Source of the DNA: Rhea pennata
Lineage: Eukaryota; Chordata; Aves; Rheiformes; Rheidae
Assembly (NCBI RefSeq): GCF_028389875.1
Contig: NW_026907680.1
Location: 682,001-746,000, forward strand
Direction: 5' to 3'
Length of the DNA stretch: 64,000 nt
Notes under the pieces: generated by a model
The model's database searches: none
Told to the model about the DNA's origin: nothing
Seen by the model: the letters and a program-made list of their open reading frames with translations, nothing else
Shown here: positions 20,031-31,404 of the stretch, piece by piece
Layout: each line of letters starts with the position of its first letter
How positions within the stretch are numbered: the stretch's first letter is position 1
Translations under genes and position numbers: made by a program

Positions 20031-23000
20031 CTGCCTCGAGGCTCTTCCTCCACCATGCCTTCCTCCACATTGGTAGCCACCACTTTGGATTCAGGCTGCC
20101 TCTCTCGCTGGAGGAGGCGCTGGCCAGATACATGCTCTGCAATCAGAAGGGAAGAAAACACACAGTCAAGCCAAAGGCTGTGCTTTGGAAATGTGTAGGA
20201 GAAACACAGAAGGCAAGGGCAGAACGAATTGCTTTGAAGGTGGAAGGAAGTCTTGGCACAAGTGAGCAGATTGTCGACTCCCCATCAGGGCTGAGCTGCC
20301 TTGCCTCTAGTGCCTCATGCTAGGCGAGCCACGGTGCTGCAGCCTTGGCTCCAATGCCCTGCCAAGGACCAACAAAGGAGAAGGTGCAAAGCCCAGCCAG
20401 GCATCAGCCACTCCATTACCTTCCTTGCTGCTGGCAACATCTAGTCCCTTCTCTTCTTCCCACGTGGGCTTCACAGCTCCCACAGATGGTCTTGGAGGGG
20501 CACTCTCAAGCACATACCTGTAAACCAGAAAAAGATACCACTCGCAAGGAAGGGCCCCGCATTTCCTTTGCTGCTTCTGTGAATTCTGGGCGTGCAGGCA
20601 CATTGCGAAGCTGATACAAACAGCAGCCTTTCCCAAAGGGGGAATATGCAGGACAGGTCATCTCCTGCAGGACTCCCTCAGGAAGTGCAGGGACCCAGCA
20701 TCCTGCCTGCAGGGCCACCAGCTTCCTCCTCACACTGCTCCAGGCCTTCCCTCTACCCCTGGGGAGAGAGCTCCTTCTCAGCTTTCCAAAGCAAACCCTC
20801 CAGGTCAACACTGCAGCCTGTCTGACAGCTCCTGAGCAGGCTCCTGTGCAGGCACATCAGACAAGGCCCCTTTCCTCCAGCTTTCCACCCTCTTAGGAAA
20901 TTCTAATCTAGACCTCCACAGCCCTTGCAATCCCTCCCAAGCTCAGGGCAGAGCATCTGCAAAGAACAGCCTCCATTCCTGGGCCCCTAGTGCAACAAAG
21001 GCCTTCACAAGGTGGGAGCCAGCACAGAGCTCAGCAGAACCCCCACACAGAGCCCAAGCAAAGCCAGGGCATGGCTGAAGCACACGGGGATCCAACTCCT
21101 CAGAAGACTTGCTCTGCAAGCACATCCTGAGCAGCCTTCACTAGCTCTGGCAACACACCTCGACCAAACCTGTAGTGAGGAGCTGCTCTTTGGGTGAGCC
21201 AGGAACTCAGGTGGAAAGGAGCAAACCAAAGTACTCACGTTGGAAAGACAATGAGAGAGCCAGAATGGATCAGGGAAGCCGCTGTTTGGGTGCTTGCGAG
21301 AACTGAATGCCTCATCTCTGGCATCTGCAAAGGGCAGAGACATGGGTGAGATGCTACGAAGAAAAGGACCTTGCTGCCCACAAGGGCAGACCATGTTTCC
21401 ACTAATCAGAGAAGAAGCTGCCACTCAGAAAGAGGGAAACACCCCTCGCTCTTGCTCACAGCCATCCCCACCTCCATTCTACAGACCAGCAGGTGCGGAA
21501 TAATACAGGCAGATGGCCAGAAACACTGGCAGGCTTCTGTCAAGGGCAAGAGCCAAGAGGCTGATGCAGGAGAGCACTTGTTGCATAGTGGAGAAGTCAA
21601 GGGAGGCAAACAGAGGCCTTCTGCACCAGAAAGCCCAGGCTGAATGACACGGCTGCACTGGAGACCTGGGCAAAGGCCCTGGCTTGCAATGACTTTGTCT
21701 GTGACAAACCCCGAGAGTCTTCTGCAACTTGAGGAGCAGCTGTTGGACGCACTGCCCCACAATCCCAAACATGGCCAGAGGAGGCCTGGAGACAAATGGG
21801 ATCCTAACACAAAGACCCCAAGGAAAGGCTGACTTTCTGGAAGACTTCTGGAGGAAGCCTAGCAGGAAAGAACTCCCAGGACCTGGCAGTGGGGGGAAAG
21901 CGGTTGCTTTGGACTTGGCCAGGCTTGCAAAGGGGTGAGAAGGAGAGCTGTGGAAAAAGGCAGACTTACATCCAGAAGAGCTTTGAGCAGCTGTGGGGAG
22001 GCATTCAGCCTGCGCAGAAAGCCTCTGTAAAACCACATTGTCACCTCTTTGCCTTCAATGAGAAGCACGCCAATGCCCTTGAAAAGAAGGGCCACGTTCT
22101 TCCCATTGGCCAGGCAGCAAGACAGAAGGTACACGGTCTCCTCCACGCAGGCCGCCACTGTTTTCCAAGGCACGGAGATGGCCACGGCTACGTGAGGATA
22201 CTTGAGGGTCTCAGCTTTCCTGCGCCCTAGGCAACAAGCAAAGAGCAGCCCAGTCACGGACGGAGCCCTTCAGCAGGCTCCCACACAGTGCTGGGCGCCT
22301 GAAGGTCTTGCGGCAGCATGGAGCTGCAGAGCTCTCTGCTTTAACCCCCACAAAAGCCCCCACAGGAGGCTCCTGTCAGCCCTCCCTGACCCAGATTCAA
22401 AGCACTCTGCAGCCTCCTGGGCCAAGTTTACCGCAGGGCTTCCTTCCCTGCACAGACACCAAGAGCAAGCCCTGGCCACCTCCTGGGAGCGGGAGGCAGG
22501 AGGGCAGGCCAAGCAGAGCAGCAAGGGGGCCAGCTGCCAGCAGAAGGCAGTGCACAGAGGAATGGTGCCGGCACTCAGGCCATGCCAGCTTTGACGAGCC
22601 TTAGCTGTGCCATGTCACGCTGGCTCCAAAGGAGGAGGAAAACACATGGGCTGCACAACAGCCTTCCACGCTGCCTCTTAATCCATCGGTGTTAGGAAGC
22701 AATAGGAAGGACTTGTCCTTTTGAGCAGACGGCTGCTGTGGCATCAACGGGGAACAACAGTGGCAACTACACGGCACTGGAAGCAGCAGCCACAAAAGCC
22801 CCACTATGGAGCCACGTGTTCGAGCCAGTGCAAGAGAGAGACACACCGAGAGACTCTCGTTGGATTCTGCATTATAATGTTGTGATAATCAAAACACCCT
22901 GAAGCTCTGCTCAGCACCCGGGGCAGCAAGTCTCAATTTCTAACAGCCCCTGGGAAACAGCAGAGAGCCACAGCCCCGCGATGTCCCCAGGGGAAGCCGA

Positions 23001-24060
23001 GGTTTCAGTCTGCCTTCTTACCAGCAACAGAGGCCTCCTCGTGGCTGAGGCCGTGAAGATCCACAAGGTTGCTTGAGAGGCGAAATGCGGGTCTCTGAAC
23101 AGTCAGAGGACTTTTCTTTCCAGCAACGACTTGTTTTGTAGCAACACTGAAGTTGCCAAGGGGAATAATTCTCACATCCTGCAGCCAGAGAAGTAGAGAG
23201 AAGCCTTAGAAGCATGGGAGACAGACAAAGAGAGAGTTGTTCTCCAAGCATGGCCACGGTGCTAGGTGCCCTGCCCATGGCTGGCATGCAAAGGGGCAAG
23301 ACAGAGCCTTCTGGAAAGCTTGGCGGAAGCCCTGGAGAACTCCCTGAGAAGGCCATTCCCCATAGTTTCCTCCCCCTCCTCCTCAGCCTCCAAAGGCAAC
23401 GTTGCCGCCCCTCCAGCACACGAAGAAAAGGCTTTCCCAGAACGGCTCTCTTTCTGGCCTTGCACTCTGCCAGGATCTCCAGAGAGGGCCCAGAAAGCCT
23501 CCCACCCTTCCAGCAACCACAGCTGCACTGCACATTGGGCACCTCCCTTTTGGGAGAAGTCGGTCTGGGGCACAGCTGTCATTTGCAGCATGCTTCTGCA
23601 GGGAAGTTGCTTCTGCTTGGAGAGGAGGGGCAGGACTATTGCGGCCCATGGCCCCGAGGGGTCAGTGCTGCTGCCAGCATGGGTATGGGAGGGGAGGGAG
23701 AGGATGGCACACCCACCTTGTTCAGCACCAGCTTCTCCTGGATGTAGTTGGAGACACCCTCCCAGATGGGCACGGCCACTGCAAAGCAAGGCAAAGACAC
23801 GTCATGCCCCCTGCACCACAAGGCACCATCAGCGGAGGACCCTTGGGGCACCCCCAGCCTGCCCAGGCTCCCCAAAGCCCCCGGGCATCTACAGCCCATC
23901 TTGGCGCTCAGCCTCTCGACAGCGATCCTGGGCAAGGAGGTCGCGAAGGCCTTACCCCGCAGGGGGATGACGGGCACCCGCTGCTCACGCTGCGTGGCGC
24001 GGCACTTGTGGGGCTGCCGTGACCCCCGCACTGGGGAGGTCCTGGGGCAGGGATAACCCC
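20031..24060 (-). CDS. CCDC81-like: CCDC81-like gene, HU-domain exons and following exons
   Basis: Seven minus-strand exons chain in phase: about 24010-23956, 23778-23717, 23178-23022, 22226-21970, 21324-21239, 20517-20420 and 20136-20031. All junctions from the first donor on have AG/GT ends. The protein begins with the tail of an N-terminal segment (QREQRVPVIPLRG), then an HU-like domain (PIWEGVSNYIQEKLVLNK, DVRIIPLGNFSVATKQVV, QRPAFRLSSNLVDLHGL). A second HU-like domain follows (CVEETVYLLSCCLANGKNV, LLFKGIGVLLIEGKEV, MWFYRGFLRRLN), then the DSVLAST...LIVFPT exon and two charged exons. This order matches CCDC81, a centrosome/cilium-associated protein with two eukaryotic HU-type domains. No frame break is visible. 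The start codon and the true 3' end are not resolved; the Ser/Gly exon at 11868-12578 is a candidate last exon. Confidence 0.72.
21970..22226 (-). CDS. CCDC81-like: Exon for second HU-like domain
   Basis: 257 nt with acceptor TTGCCTAG and donor GTAAGTCT. It enters in phase 1 and leaves in phase 0. It holds the best family signature in the window: YPHVAVAISVPWKTVAACVE, then FKGIGVLLI and FYRGFLRRLN, the beta-arm and core of the HU-like fold in CCDC81. Confidence 0.8.
23022..23178 (-). CDS. CCDC81-like: Exon for the second half of HU-like domain 1
   Basis: 157 nt with acceptor CTGGCTGCAG and donor GTAAGAAG, phase 0 to phase 1. It encodes the G-F-S beta-strand turn (IIPLGNFSV) and QRPAFRLSSNLVDLHGLSHE, which parallels the 'RPVF...L...HGL' block of CCDC81. 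Confidence 0.78.
23717..23778 (-). CDS. CCDC81-like: Exon for the start of HU-like domain 1
   Basis: 62 nt with acceptor TTGCTTTGCAG and donor GTGGGTGT. It reads VAVPIWEGVSNYIQEKLVLN, the helix that opens the HU-like domain. It joins the neighbouring exons in phase on both sides. Confidence 0.75.
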
Positions 24061-25039
24061 ACCGGGGGACCGGCTGGGCTGGGTGCTGCGGCTGCACTCA
24101 GCCAGGCCATGGCCCCATGCTGGAAACCTGGCTGCGAGGGGAGGGGGGCAGTGGGGCACTGCACCAGCCTCCACCCATGGCGACACAGCACAGGCTGCGG
24201 CTCCTGCTGCCCCCAGTGCAAGGAAGTGCTGAGAACGGACCGATGGCAGGGAAACCTCCAGCAAGGCCTTGGCAGGCAGCAAAGCCCTGGCTCAGTGCCG
24301 AAGGAGAAGTTTCTTCCTGCCAGGCGTGGGCAGCTGGTGCATCCTGCCTCTGGGAATGTCCCCCAGAGCCCCCAGATGATGCCACACACGGGTCTGTGTC
24401 TCTCCACATTGCCCAGGGAGAGCTCGCAGGCTCTTGCGCATGCCCTGGATCACCTCTGGCACCTCTGGTGTCACCCAGTGTTTCCACGGCAGCAGCTGAC
24501 TCCCACCTTCCACCACCTTGGACTGGAAATGGGAGGGGGGACAAGGAGCTCGCACACTTCTGTGCACCTCTTTTGGGCACACGGCAGCTTAAGCAGGATG
24601 AATCCCACAACCGTCCTGGGGGTTGGTGGCGTGCATGGGATGGAGGTGTCTGCCCCACCACCTGGAGGGCTTCTCCCCAAAGAAATGAGGGGCCCAGGCT
24701 GACTCAGCTCACTCACTCCCCGAAGCCTGGGGAAATGACTTCCCTGCTGGGTGCAGGAGCAGCTCCTCTGCCAGGAGCCGCAGTGCTGAGGGCACTGCCT
24801 GCCCGTGCTGAGCTGAGCTGAGACAAAACGGAGGGAAGCTCCGGACGCTCAGGAGGGAGGCAGCAGCTGAGAGCTCCTTCTGGCAGAAATGGGCAGAGCC
24901 CTTCCAGTGGGAAGTCTCTGGCTGCAGGGCAGTGCTGCTGAGCTGCTCGCGGGGTCCTGGAGACCTCGCGCAGGTGATGGTTGAGGCCATCTTTCCAGAG
25001 AGCTCTCTCGGTGGAGCAGCTGGTGCTTTAGGGCAGGGA
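24061..25039. other. GC-rich flank upstream of the CCDC81-like gene, no gene called
   Basis: Single-copy in this window. Several open frames of 80-230 residues overlap on both strands, but none has splice logic or recognisable motifs. The promoter of the CCDC81-like gene would be expected here; I see no TATA box or clear CpG island. Confidence 0.4.
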
Positions 25040-25905
25040 CTTGCTGCCACAGTGTCCGAGGGACAGGGCGGCACGGCTTCCTTCTGCCGGGGAGGGTGTA
25101 GGGCTGTGCGAGCAGGGCGTGCGTGCAGCCAGGTGTGCCCAGGGCTGTGCCTGAGAGCAGTGTCCTGGGAGGTCAGGGTGCCCAGGGCCATGCCTCTGCC
25201 ACCTGCCTTGGTCAGCACTCAGCCCGCCTGGGCAACTGCCTGCAGCGCTGCGTGGAGAAGCCATGGTGGGAAGTAGCAGCCCACAGAAGGGCAGGATCTT
25301 GCTGTCCCAGATCAGAGGCTGTGTGGGGCAAGGCTGCTCAGAGCTGCTGCTCAGCCCCAGGAACTTGCCCGGAGGAAAGTCAAGGCAGGGACCACTCCAC
25401 AGGGAAGGAGGTTTCCTGAGTGTTGGCTTTCTGTTCCACGCTGTTGTTTTGGGGGAAGGGAAAAGGAGGTGCCAAGGCTGGAGAAGAGCTGGAGACTGGG
25501 GAGGCTGCTGAGGGGTCAGCAGGTCTGTGGGGAAGCTCAGAAAGTGCTTTTGCCCCTGCTCTGCCCACGCACAGCAGCAGCAGCAGCAGCAGCTCTGCTG
25601 GCCCCAGGAGCCTTTGTGGCAGCTGCTCCTTGGCACCTGCCAAGAGGTGGGTGCCCCAAGGCAGTGCCCTGCTGCCGGGAGGGCTCTCTGGGGCACAGCG
25701 AAGTGCCCCAGAAGTGGGCTGGGGTCTGTTGGCTAAGGCAGGCAATAGACATGGGAGAGGGCATTTGGTGCTGGCAGGAAAAGCAGCAGGCGGTGGAGCC
25801 ATGGTGCGAGAAGGGGAGGAAGGCAGAACAGAAGTGCGGTGGGAGGGAGAATTAGGGAATTTAGCTCTCTTCTCCTCCATTGCAGATGTTTTCCTCCCAG
25901 AAAAC
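25040..25905 (-). repeat. Module R5, first copy (inverted at 58430-59250)
   Basis: About 860 bases recur in opposite orientation at 58430-59250. A Pro/Ser/Leu-rich frame is open across both copies in the same sense (minus here). It includes CCCCCAWAEQGQKHFLSF around a CAG/CTG run at about 25574-25592. I do not recognise a domain and cannot decide whether it is coding. Confidence 0.7.
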
Positions 25906-26669
25906 CCCACATGGCCTCTGCCAGCCCGCAGAGCCTCTGCCCCACAGGCCCCAGGGCCAGGCCAGGCACTGCCTTCTCTGCAGACAGACCTCTGGCTGAG
26001 GAGAGAGTCCGATTCCAACGAGATGTTACTCCAGCCTAGGCCTCTCTTGCAAAGGCTGGAGCAGCAGCAAGTACATGGAGGTTCTGCTTGCAAACTGCAG
26101 CTCACTAAGTGCTTGAGGTCAGTGTTCTGAGAGCTGCTGGTGCTTCAGCACAGTCTTTCTAGCACAGGCTGGAACAACAGCAAGTAGGTGCAGAACAGCC
26201 AAAAATGCACTGATTGCCCCAACAGGGTCTTCTTCCAGCAGCCTGGGGCCTGGGAGCTTCCTCAGCCAGACGCAGGAGACACAAAGCCTTTGCCTGCTTG
26301 GTCCTTCCAGAAGCACACCCCCACCTTGGCCTGAAAGCACACCGTCAACCTGTGGCAGGGCCAGATGCAGCTCCTTGCTTGGCTTCTCTCTTCCTCTTCA
26401 AAGCACTTCTGCTGGGCTTCTTCTCACCTCCGCAGGGCAAGGAGATGTGGCTTTCAGCGACCTCTCTCTTGCCTCTCCTTCCTGACCAAGAGCTGTTAGC
26501 TCACAGCCTGCCCCGGTGCATGCAAAGTTCAGATGTGGTCATTTACTCCCCAAGAGGCCTTACTCCTCCTGCAGCAAATACCCTCTGGCACTTTATTGCC
26601 CAGCCATTCCCTGTGCTTTGGTCCTTCTGTAGCTCTTATTTGGGGAGCCTATAACATGGAGAGGAATGA

Positions 26670-27074
26670 GTGGTTCTGGTTTTGGTTTGTTTGAAAAGAT
26701 TGATCCCTACCAGAAGCAAGCAAGGCAGAAAGACATCTTGGGCTGGCTTTTTCCTCCAGACCACGTTTGTCACAGCAGAGAGTCAGCTGCCCGTATGGGA
26801 GCATGATTTGGATCGGAAAAGGGTACGGGAACTCCTCATCACAAAGGCCTTAAGCCATACTGGGGAGCCAAAGTCCTCAGGTAAAGCCCACAATTTTCTC
26901 AGCCTGGTCTTCAAGTACGGCCTCAGAACACAAGTGGGCCTCTTGGCATGCTGGGCTGCCACCTTCAGCAGGAGCTCTCCTGGACGGGCTGAGTTCTTGC
27001 TTTTCTCTTTACTCATACAATTTCAAGAAGAAAACAAGAACTCCCCACCAGTGTCCCCGGCCACACTGAGATGA
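26670..27074 (+). CDS. Conserved 134-residue open frame in R1
   Basis: An open frame with FLQTTFVTAESQLPVWEHDL, LLITKALSHTGEPKSSGKAH, VFKYGLRTQVGLLACWAATF and a C-terminal LIQFQEENKN. The R1 copy at 58000-58404 (minus) keeps it with scattered substitutions; the first copy (8969-9378) is frameshifted by a 10-11 base insertion. Conservation of an open frame in two of three copies suggests a coding exon, but I do not recognise it and the start is arbitrary. Confidence 0.4.
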   Translation: MVLVLVCLKRLIPTRSKQGRKTSWAGFFLQTTFVTAESQLPVWEHDLDRKRVRELLITKALSHTGEPKSSGKAHNFLSLVFKYGLRTQVGLLACWAATFSRSSPGRAEFLLFSLLIQFQEENKNSPPVSPATLR

Positions 27075-27795
27075 CTGTGGCTCCTAATGGCTCCATTCGC
27101 AGAAGGGCCCAGGAAGAGTCTGCATAGGTATTGTCAGAGAAGGAAAGCTCCTCAGATCCATTGGAGATGTGGGCCTTCCACTCGTGTATGCAGTGTGCTT
27201 CCCAGGCTCTGACAAAGGAAAGGGATGGGCGGAGGAGGAGGGCAAACTGGTTCCTCTGGAGTCCCTGCTTTGTGACAGGACCTATTTCAAAGCACGGAGA
27301 TCATCAGAGAGGTCCTTTTTGCTCCAGGATCTTTTCCTCACCCAGCACTGTGATTTGTTTCTCTACAGCTTTCAACATTTGCTGGCGTGTCCACAAACCT
27401 ATTGCCTAACACTAGCATTTTTGAATGTCATCCCGTGCTGACTGGGAGCAATGTCATTTATTGGCTTCTGAGACTATCTGATTGTGCTAGATGCAGGAAG
27501 ACACTGAGGGTCTTCTTGGTTGGTTTACATAGTCCTGTAGAGGAGTTTCCCTGGAAAAAAAGGAAGTTTCGACAGGGCAAGTGGTACCCGTGTGTGTGTT
27601 TGTGTATGCATATACATCTCCATCGAGAAGGCTCAGCAGAAAGCGGCTAAAAGATTTGTCCTCCATAAAACTGCCTTTCTGAGCTGTGAAGGAAGATGGG
27701 ATGCTTGGAGACAGAGAGACCTGCAGGGGTCCAGGTTGGCCAATGGTGTAAGTAGATATGGTCAGTGGGTTTTCTGAAAACGTGTGGGGCATATC

Positions 27796-28102
27796 ACAGA
27801 ATCACAGAATGGGTAAGGTTGGAAGGGACCTCAGGGGATCATCTAGTCCTACCTCCCTGCTCAAGCAGGGTCACCTCGACCATGTTAGACAGGGTTGCAT
27901 CTGGGCAGGGTCTGAATCTCTCCAGAGGAGGAGACTCCACAATGTCTCTGGGAAACCTCTCCCAGTGCTCGGTCACTCTCACAGGAAAGAAATTCCTCCT
28001 CATATTGAGGCGGAGCTTCCGCTGGTTCAGTTTGTGCCCGTTGCCTCTTGTCCTGTTGCGTGGCACTAGTGAAAAGAGTTCGGCCCCATCCCTTTGATGG
28101 GG
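27796..28102 (-). mobile_element. CR1 3' fragment (R1 copy 2)
   Basis: 307 bases, the same length and insertion site as 7936-8242, flanked by ATATC at 27791-27795 and 28103-28107. It was inherited with the module, not independently inserted. Confidence 0.92.
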
Positions 28103-28337
28103 ATATCCAGTGGAATTTCCTTCACTCTCTTTCAAGAGCATGTTGAGTGATAATCAAACACAAAAAATCAAATGTCTTCCTCTGTGTGGGCCCCTTTCAT
28201 TTTGAGTTCCTCTGAGGGCTTTACATCTCTCTACATTTTTGCACCGTCCACTCCCATGTACTATTTATTTCCACAAACGCTTTGGGCTACGTGTGCTGAA
28301 AAACTAACACTGGGTTTTTTTTTTCCCCCTCTCCCAG

Positions 28338-28512
28338 GTGCAGGTGAAGTTGGAAGTACATGTGTTGGCTTCCATGCATCTACTGAAGGATCTGCAGCAA
28401 ATGCCACTTTCCAGGGCAGTACAGAGGCATTGTGATATTCTGAGCAGAAAGGATGTGACCGGCACAAAATACAATGCAATGCTGGTGAAAAATATTTGCT
28501 TTACACAGCACG
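28338..28512 (+). CDS. Candidate exon of the unidentified R1 gene, copy 2
   Basis: Acceptor CTCTCCCAG at 28337 and donor GTAATGG at 28513. Same product as 7511-7703 but lacking six codons (18 bases) after LKDLQQM. Frame kept. Confidence 0.5.
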
Positions 28513-29329
28513 GTAATGGTTTCCCACTAAGTGGTCTGGCTGTGAGAAATCCTTGCAGCAGTCTGAACCTAAACTCCAAGGGGTTTCAAAAACTGCCAGG
28601 CACACTGCACTTCCCTCTAACAAGCCTGCAGGGATATGGAGCATGTCTGGCACAGTAAAGTCCATGTCCCTTCTCGTGCGAGTAACCAACTGGCTAACCT
28701 TTCTTCTGCAGCTTGATGGAGCTGCCTAAGTATTTTGTATGGAAGCACACGTGTGGTCTTGCTCAAGTCAGGTGCTGCCTTTTAGCCAAAGCAGTCCCTC
28801 TGCTCCCTTCCATTCTCTTCCGGCTACAGACATGTAGCATTTTTAGCGTTCTCTTAGCACTGAGCACATTGCTCCTGGATCTGTTCTGTGTCCCCTACTT
28901 CAGTCCTCCTGCACTGGAAAACCCTCCAGTGCAGCCCAGCATGGCCACTGGCAGGCACAAGGCTTTGATGCTGAGTGTGAGGGCACTTGTGCCTTGCACC
29001 CGGGAGCGTCGCGGCAGGAAAATGGTGTCAGTGCTGACAGGGAGGTGATTCCAGCCCCACCCACCTGGAAGCCAGGAGGAGGAACCTTGCTGCTGCTTCT
29101 GCTAGTGAGCTCACTTGTGCCTCAAGACCTGAGAGGCCACCAGTGGCCACAAAGCTGCTGTTAGTGCCTGGGAAGGAGCAACCAGCCTGGGGAGGCAGCA
29201 GGGGTGTTGGCAAGCTCAGTGCAGGAGAGGAGAGCAGCAGGTGTTGTGCAGCTGCCTCCAGGAGGGCTCCACGCTGTCTCCCATTGCTTCTTCAACAATG
29301 TCCTGATGAAGCAGGGACTTGGTGTGTAA

Positions 29330-30036
29330 CCAGGGAGGGGTGCTGATACCTGGCCGTGCTGGAGAGGAGCTTTTCAGAGAAGGACCTGGGGGTTGTGGTG
29401 GGCACCAAGCTGACCATGAACCAGCAATGTGCTCTGGTGGCAAAGAGCAGCCATGGTATCCTGGGCTGCATCAGGAAGAGCATTGCCAGCAGGTGGAGGC
29501 AGGTGATCCTTCCCCTCTGCTCAGCACTGGTGAGGCCGCACCTGGAGAGCTTGGTCCACCAGCACAAGAGAAACATGGACCTACTGCAGTGAGTCCAACC
29601 ACAAAGAAGACTAAGGGCCTGGAGCATCTCCTGTATGAGGAGAGACAGAGATAGCTGGGCCTGTTCAGTGTGTAAGGGGAGAAGGCTCAGGGCAATTTGA
29701 ATGTACAGAAGTACCTGATGGGGACATGGCATAAAGAAGACAGAGACAGATTCTTCTGTGACAGCCAGTGGCAGGATGGGAGGCAACAGGCACATGTAGA
29801 AATACAAGAAATTCCATTGAAATGTAAGAAAAGATTTTCTGCTGCAAGAGCGATGGAAGACTGGACCAAGTTGCTCAGCAGGACTATGAGTCTCCATCCT
29901 TGCTGGTGCTCAAAACCCAACTGGACACAGTCTCAGTCAGCATGCTCCAGGTATACCTCCAGGTATAAAAGAAAAGAGGGTGGAGGCAGATGTTCTCCAG
30001 GGGTGCTTTCCAACTTCAGCAATGCGTTGATTCAGT
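29330..30036 (+). mobile_element. CR1 LINE fragment with end of ORF2 and 3' UTR
   Basis: Typical CR1 3' material: CTGGGGGTTGTGGTGGGCAC, CTGACCATGAACCAGCAATG, CTGGTGAGGCCGCACCTGGA, then the block before a decayed terminal tail. The inverted counterpart is at 52640-53400, at the same distance from the CARD exon. Confidence 0.88.
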
Positions 30037-30145
30037 GATTTGGTGATGCTGCCATTTGTGAAGTCACTTGTGAGCTGCCTAGAGGAACTTTGCTTCTCCA
30101 TGGAAGAACTCCTCTGTATCACAGAGCAGTCAGTGCCTCGGCAAA

Positions 30146-30774
30146 TTACTTCTCAAGGACTTCAGCGAGGCGTGGGGGCTTTTTCTTCAGGGCCTCGTAC
30201 AGGCGATCCTTGCACCAGGGAGTCCAGCTCGGCATCAGCCTGAACAGCTCACGCATCATGGTGTGGGATGTTTTCTCCGCCAGAATTCTTTGGTATTGCT
30301 CAAAGTCCAGAATGTCCCCGAGCAGGAGGTCCAGGACACCTTTCACTTCTACAACGCGTTCAGTCAGCTCCACTCGGTGCCTATCAACAAAGTGTTCCCC
30401 TGGGGAGGCCAGAAGCAAAGGGTTAGTCATCTGTGGACACACTGGTGCTCTTTCAGCTGCTTCACAGGTCATGGAGCAGCAGCCACTTCAGAGAGGGGTT
30501 TGCCTGAGCTAGCACGACCCAAGGAGGAAATGAACGGCACCACGGAGCACCCAGTCCTCTCTGTTGTTAGTGGGTGATGGCAGCATCTAGCCGAAAGCAG
30601 AGGCTCGTGTGAATGTCTAATTCAAACTGGGGCTGTGCTGGGGCCAATGCTGTGTTTTAGAGTGGGTGTTTGAGCCCCTGCCCCTGGTTTTGAGGCATTT
30701 TCCCCCAAAAGTCTCACCTGTCACTGCCAACATTTGAACAGATTCTTTGGGGATTTGTTCTCTGCCCCTAAAGC
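30146..30774 (-). CDS. CARD-domain gene, copy 1 (two 3' exons)
   Basis: Two minus-strand exons chain in phase: 30774-30718 (57 nt, FRGREQIPKESVQMLAVT) and the terminal exon 30399-30146 (254 nt, TAA at 30146-30148). The last exon is one full caspase recruitment domain: GEHFVDRHRVELTERVVEVK, LLLGDILDFEQYQRILAEK, MRELFRLMPSWTPWCKDRLY, ALKKKPPRLAEVLEK. The HF(V/I)D start, (D/E)QY and CKD positions resemble the C-terminal CARDs of NLRP1 and ASC, which recruit caspase-1-type enzymes by CARD-CARD contact in the cytosol. Splice sites are clean (CCTCCCCAG, GTGAGAC). No NACHT, LRR, PYD or FIIND is visible upstream; a CpG island at 31.7-32.0 kb could be the promoter. Either a short CARD-only protein or the end of a larger gene. 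Confidence 0.75.
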
Positions 30775-31404
30775 CTGTGGGACAGCAAAACAGAAAAGAA
30801 ATGAGAGGGGAAGCAATGGGAGGGAGCTCCAATCTTGCATGGTCAATGGGGCGCTGCAGAAGGGAAGGACAGAGCAGACACCTTTCCAAAGGAGGCTCCT
30901 TCCCTTAGGAGACTAGGACTCCCAGGCCACCTCCCAGCCTTGCTGGTGACCCTTTCTCATGGCTGCTCCCATCTCCACTGAGCCAGTGCCATCAAGTGAC
31001 AGCACAGCTAATTACAGCCCTATCAGAGACCACCACAGCTGCGCAGTGTGAACTGGCCATGGGAAATGCTGGAGCTATGGATGATGTACGATGAGCACCT
31101 CTGACAGGGAGGAGACATCCCATCACCTGGTTCAACCTGTATGTCTTGCTGGGAACTCACTGCATTGGAGTTTTAAGCTAATTTCAGACAGTGTCATGGC
31201 AAATACGTTCAATCGAGCTCATCACCCTTGGCTTGTTCTGCAGCAACCATGCACACGTCAACATGGCTGCCCCACAAACACGCCGACACGCACATGCCAA
31301 CGACACAGCTGGGCCTTTCACAGACAAAGACACACACACGGCAGCCCCACGCACACCCATGTGCAGGGCAATGGGGACCACTGGGGCAACATCCCCCCTG
31401 CTCC

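Larger units (their letters stand above)
26050..29212 (-). repeat. Module R1, second copy (inverted)
   Basis: Reverse-complement of 6813-10330, with a shorter inner part near 26050-26250. It keeps the CR1 insertion at the same site and the 193-nt exon with an 18-base in-frame deletion. It continues past 29212 into the CARD-gene module, the continuation that the first copy lost at the provirus boundary. Confidence 0.88.

Noticed and set aside
29330-30036. Possible host gene in the frames around 29.3-29.9 kb
   Set aside because: The DNA is recognisably CR1 3' end; the frames are LINE remnants or antisense.
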